Positions 4,411-6,403 of a DNA stretch of 6,403 bases are shown here, piece by piece. A program made the position numbers and the translations under genes. Position 1 is the first letter of the stretch, and the number at the start of each line of letters is the position of its first letter. Source of the stretch: JBDRNO01 sp043811005 (GTDB lineage Bacteria > Bacteroidota > Bacteroidia > NORP154); assembly GCA_043811005.1 (NCBI GenBank), contig JBDRNO010000041.1, positions 1-6,403 on the forward strand, given 5' to 3'. A model generated the notes under the pieces. That model saw only the letters and a list, made by a program, of their open reading frames with translations, searched no databases and was not told the DNA's origin.

Positions 4411-6403
4411 ATGAGATTTTCAGAAATAAAAAGATATATAAAAATTGGATCGATGTTTTTTGTACTTTTATTGACATTTTCTTCCATGGCTCAGGCTGCC
4501 AATACGAACCTCATCGCAAACCCGGGATTCGAATCTGGCAGCCAGAATCCTCTTAATTGGCAATTATTAGATAATTATGGAAATACACCGATCTGGGATA
4601 CTATCGCACACAGTGGGACCAGATCTGTAAAGATACAGATAACCGGTACAAGCGACAGAGTTTCAGGATCTGCGAGGTCAGATACTATCGAAGTCCAGCC
4701 CCTTTCGAATTATACTTTATCTGCATGGGGAAAGACCGAAAATACAGGGGGCACTAATTCCCCTGCAGTCGTGGTGGCAGAACTTGATATAAAGAAAAAT
4801 TTGATCCAGCAGACAAAACTGAAGTTCAGTAAAGGTACAAATCCATGGATCATGAAAGAGTTAACCTTCAAGACCAGGACCAGTACACGTTATGTTTATG
4901 TTTATGCAGTTATTAAGAATGGCTATGGGACTTTCTGGGTAGATGATGTATCATTGAGCCAATATGAACCAGCTACTGCCGATACATCTTTGCTCACAAC
5001 AACGACCGCACAACCGACTTCCACACCAATGGCTGTTGACACAGTAACTGCCACTCAGACGCAATCTCCTTATGGTGGTACTCCCCGGTCAATCCCGGGA
5101 ACAATTCAGGCAGAAGACTTTGACAGCGGCGGAGAAGGCATTGCCTACCATGACCTGGATTCTTATAATCAGGGTGGTCAGTACAGACCCACAGAAGGTG
5201 TAGATCTGGAAACAACTACAGATACAGGAGCTGGATATAATGTCGGATGGATACAATCCGGTGAATGGCTTGAATATACAACGACAGTCTCAACAGCGGG
5301 AACTTATACGGTTCAAACGAGAGTAGCGTCCAACGGCAATGGTGGAACCTTCCACATAGAATTTGACGGTGTAGATAAGACAGGCCCATTGACCATCCCC
5401 AATACAGGTGGATGGCAGAATTGGCAAACGTTATCTAAAACAGTGACTCTTACCCAGGGTCAACAGGTTATGAAGATCGTCATGGATACCAATGGAGCTA
5501 CAGGTAGTGTGGGTAATATAAATCATATCTCTATTACATCATCAACACCCTCCCCGGCTCCATCTCCAGTACCAACATCTCCCCAGACACAATCTCCTTA
5601 TGGTGGTACTCCCCGGTCAATCCCGGGAACAATCCAGGCAGAAGACTTTGACAGCGGTGGTGAAGGCATTGCCTACCATGATCTGGAGTCTTCTAACATA
5701 GGTGGTCAGTATAGACCCACGGAAGGCGTAGATCTGGAAACAACTGCAGATACAGGAACTGGATACAATGTAGGTTGGATACAATCCGGTGAATGGCTTG
5801 AATATACAACGACAGTCTCAACAGCGGGAACGTATACGGTTCAAACGAGAGTCGCGTCCAATGGCAATGGTGGAACCTTCCACATAGAATTTAACGGTGT
5901 AGATAAGACAGGCCCATTGACCATCCCTAATACAGGTGGATGGCAGAATTGGCAAACGTTATCTAAAACAGTGACTCTCACCCAGGGTCAACAGGTTATG
6001 AAGATCGTCATGGATACCAATGGAGCTACCGGTAGTGTGGGTAATATAAATCATATCTCTATTACATCATCAACATCCTCCCCGGCTCCATCTCCAGTAC
6101 CAACATCTCCCCCAACCTCAATCGTTCCAAATGCTTACTACGTAGCAACGAACGGCAACGACGCCAATCCAGGTACAGAAGCTTCACCATGGAGGACCAT
6201 TCAGAAAGCTGCCAATACTCTAACAGCAGGTAAGACTGTCTATGTTAAATCAGGAACATATAATGAACAAGTAACTGTAAAGAACTCAGGTAGTGCTGGA
6301 AAATATATAACTTTCTCAGCATATCCAGGTAATACCGTTACAATCGACGGCGCCGGAATAAATATGGACTTTGGCTATGGACGTGACGGTGGACTGTTCC
6401 AAA
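4411..6403 (+). CDS. Secreted glycan-binding protein: CBM4_9-like, two CBM6, and start of a parallel beta-helix (3' end outside window)
   Basis: 664 residues are visible. A Sec signal peptide has a basic start (MRFSEIKRYIK), a hydrophobic core and AQA at 27-29 as a likely cleavage site. Residues 32-185 begin NLIANPGFE, end FWVDDVSL, and resemble a CBM4_9 jelly-roll. A Thr-rich linker leads to two CBM6 modules at about 231-376 and 407-552. Both carry AEDFD, GYNVGWIQSGEWLEY, GGTFHIE and GGWQNWQT, holding the acidic, aromatic and Gly positions usual in CBM6. Each is followed by a Ser/Pro linker. From about 575, YYVATNGNDANPGTEASPW, then TVYVKSGTYNEQV and TIDG, match the start of DUF1565/PL9-type right-handed beta-helix proteins, cut by the window edge. 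It is probably extracellular and binds or cleaves polysaccharide. A matrix-glycan lyase acting on a methanochondroitin-like polymer is possible, but catalytic residues are not visible. Confidence 0.92.
   Translation, partial: MRFSEIKRYIKIGSMFFVLLLTFSSMAQAANTNLIANPGFESGSQNPLNWQLLDNYGNTPIWDTIAHSGTRSVKIQITGTSDRVSGSARSDTIEVQPLSNYTLSAWGKTENTGGTNSPAVVVAELDIKKNLIQQTKLKFSKGTNPWIMKELTFKTRTSTRYVYVYAVIKNGYGTFWVDDVSLSQYEPATADTSLLTTTTAQPTSTPMAVDTVTATQTQSPYGGTPRSIPGTIQAEDFDSGGEGIAYHDLDSYNQGGQYRPTEGVDLETTTDTGAGYNVGWIQSGEWLEYTTTVSTAGTYTVQTRVASNGNGGTFHIEFDGVDKTGPLTIPNTGGWQNWQTLSKTVTLTQGQQVMKIVMDTNGATGSVGNINHISITSSTPSPAPSPVPTSPQTQSPYGGTPRSIPGTIQAEDFDSGGEGIAYHDLESSNIGGQYRPTEGVDLETTADTGTGYNVGWIQSGEWLEYTTTVSTAGTYTVQTRVASNGNGGTFHIEFNGVDKTGPLTIPNTGGWQNWQTLSKTVTLTQGQQVMKIVMDTNGATGSVGNINHISITSSTSSPAPSPVPTSPPTSIVPNAYYVATNGNDANPGTEASPWRTIQKAANTLTAGKTVYVKSGTYNEQVTVKNSGSAGKYITFSAYPGNTVTIDGAGINMDFGYGRDGGLFQ
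5056..6111 (+). repeat. Tandem duplication of a 528-bp CBM6-plus-linker module
   Basis: Copy 1 (5056-5583) and copy 2 (5584-6111) abut exactly, are each 176 codons, and align without gaps. By hand I count 27 base differences (about 95% identity). Nine fall in the seven codons that change the protein and 18 are silent. The protein changes are D250E, Y252S, Q254I, T270A, A274T, D319N and P380S (copy 1 numbering). Each unit carries a complete CBM6 domain and a Ser/Pro linker, so unequal recombination can change copy number without breaking the frame. Confidence 0.97.

Noticed and set aside
4431..4445. GATATATAAAA, TATA-box-like
   Set aside because: It encodes the KRYIK part of the signal peptide, downstream of the chosen start, so it is probably just Lys/Tyr/Ile codons.
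4332..4556. 74-codon plus-strand ORF over the signal-peptide region
   Set aside because: Out of frame with the secreted protein, whose signal peptide and NPGFE domain start occupy the same bases.
4994..5215. 73-codon minus-strand ORF
   Set aside because: Antisense to the linker and first CBM6 module; no independent support.

Overview
The window looks archaeal, most likely a methanogen or methanotroph of the Methanosarcinales (Methanosarcina-like or 'Ca. Methanoperedens'-like). The reasons are a surface protein with a PGF-pre-PGF domain and poly-Gly linker, a DUF1616 membrane protein, an ArnR1-like winged-helix regulator, GGTGA-type ribosome binding sites, TATA-like AT-rich promoters and ATGA gene overlaps. 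The exact genus is an inference. There are no tRNA or rRNA genes, no CRISPR array and no obvious defence system.

Layout. (1) 2-1566, plus strand: the C-terminal part of a large N-glycosylation-rich surface protein ending in a tail membrane anchor, overlapping by ATGA a 77-residue protein with two predicted membrane helices. (2) 1602-3262, minus strand, convergent to the first pair: a two-gene operon of a DUF1616 membrane protein followed by a CPBP (Rce1/CAAX-type) intramembrane metalloprotease with all three motifs intact, joined by a second ATGA overlap. (3) 3263-3443: a 181-bp divergent promoter region. It holds a TATA-like box close enough to the DUF1616 start to suggest a leaderless mRNA. 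On the other side, two adjacent perfect palindromes precede a strong ribosome binding site. (4) 3444-3806, plus strand: a small winged-helix regulator. (5) 3807-4410: about 600 bp of gene-poor DNA with the right-end remnant of an IS21-family element (istB C-terminus plus terminal repeats), then AT-rich DNA and a doubtful 56-codon ORF. (6) 4411-6403, plus strand, running off the window: a secreted multidomain glycan-binding protein with a signal peptide, a CBM4_9-like module, two nearly identical CBM6 modules encoded by a 528-bp tandem duplication, and the first turns of a right-handed beta-helix of polysaccharide-lyase type.

How it fits together. Every complete, recognisable gene apart from the regulator is predicted to be in or outside the membrane, so this is best read as a cell-envelope and extracellular-matrix region. 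The regulator sits divergently from the DUF1616-protease operon and could control itself and that operon through the shared promoter region. I see no firm evidence of a new system. The most testable leads are the twin palindromic operator, the recently duplicated CBM6 module, and the two ATGA-coupled membrane-protein pairs.
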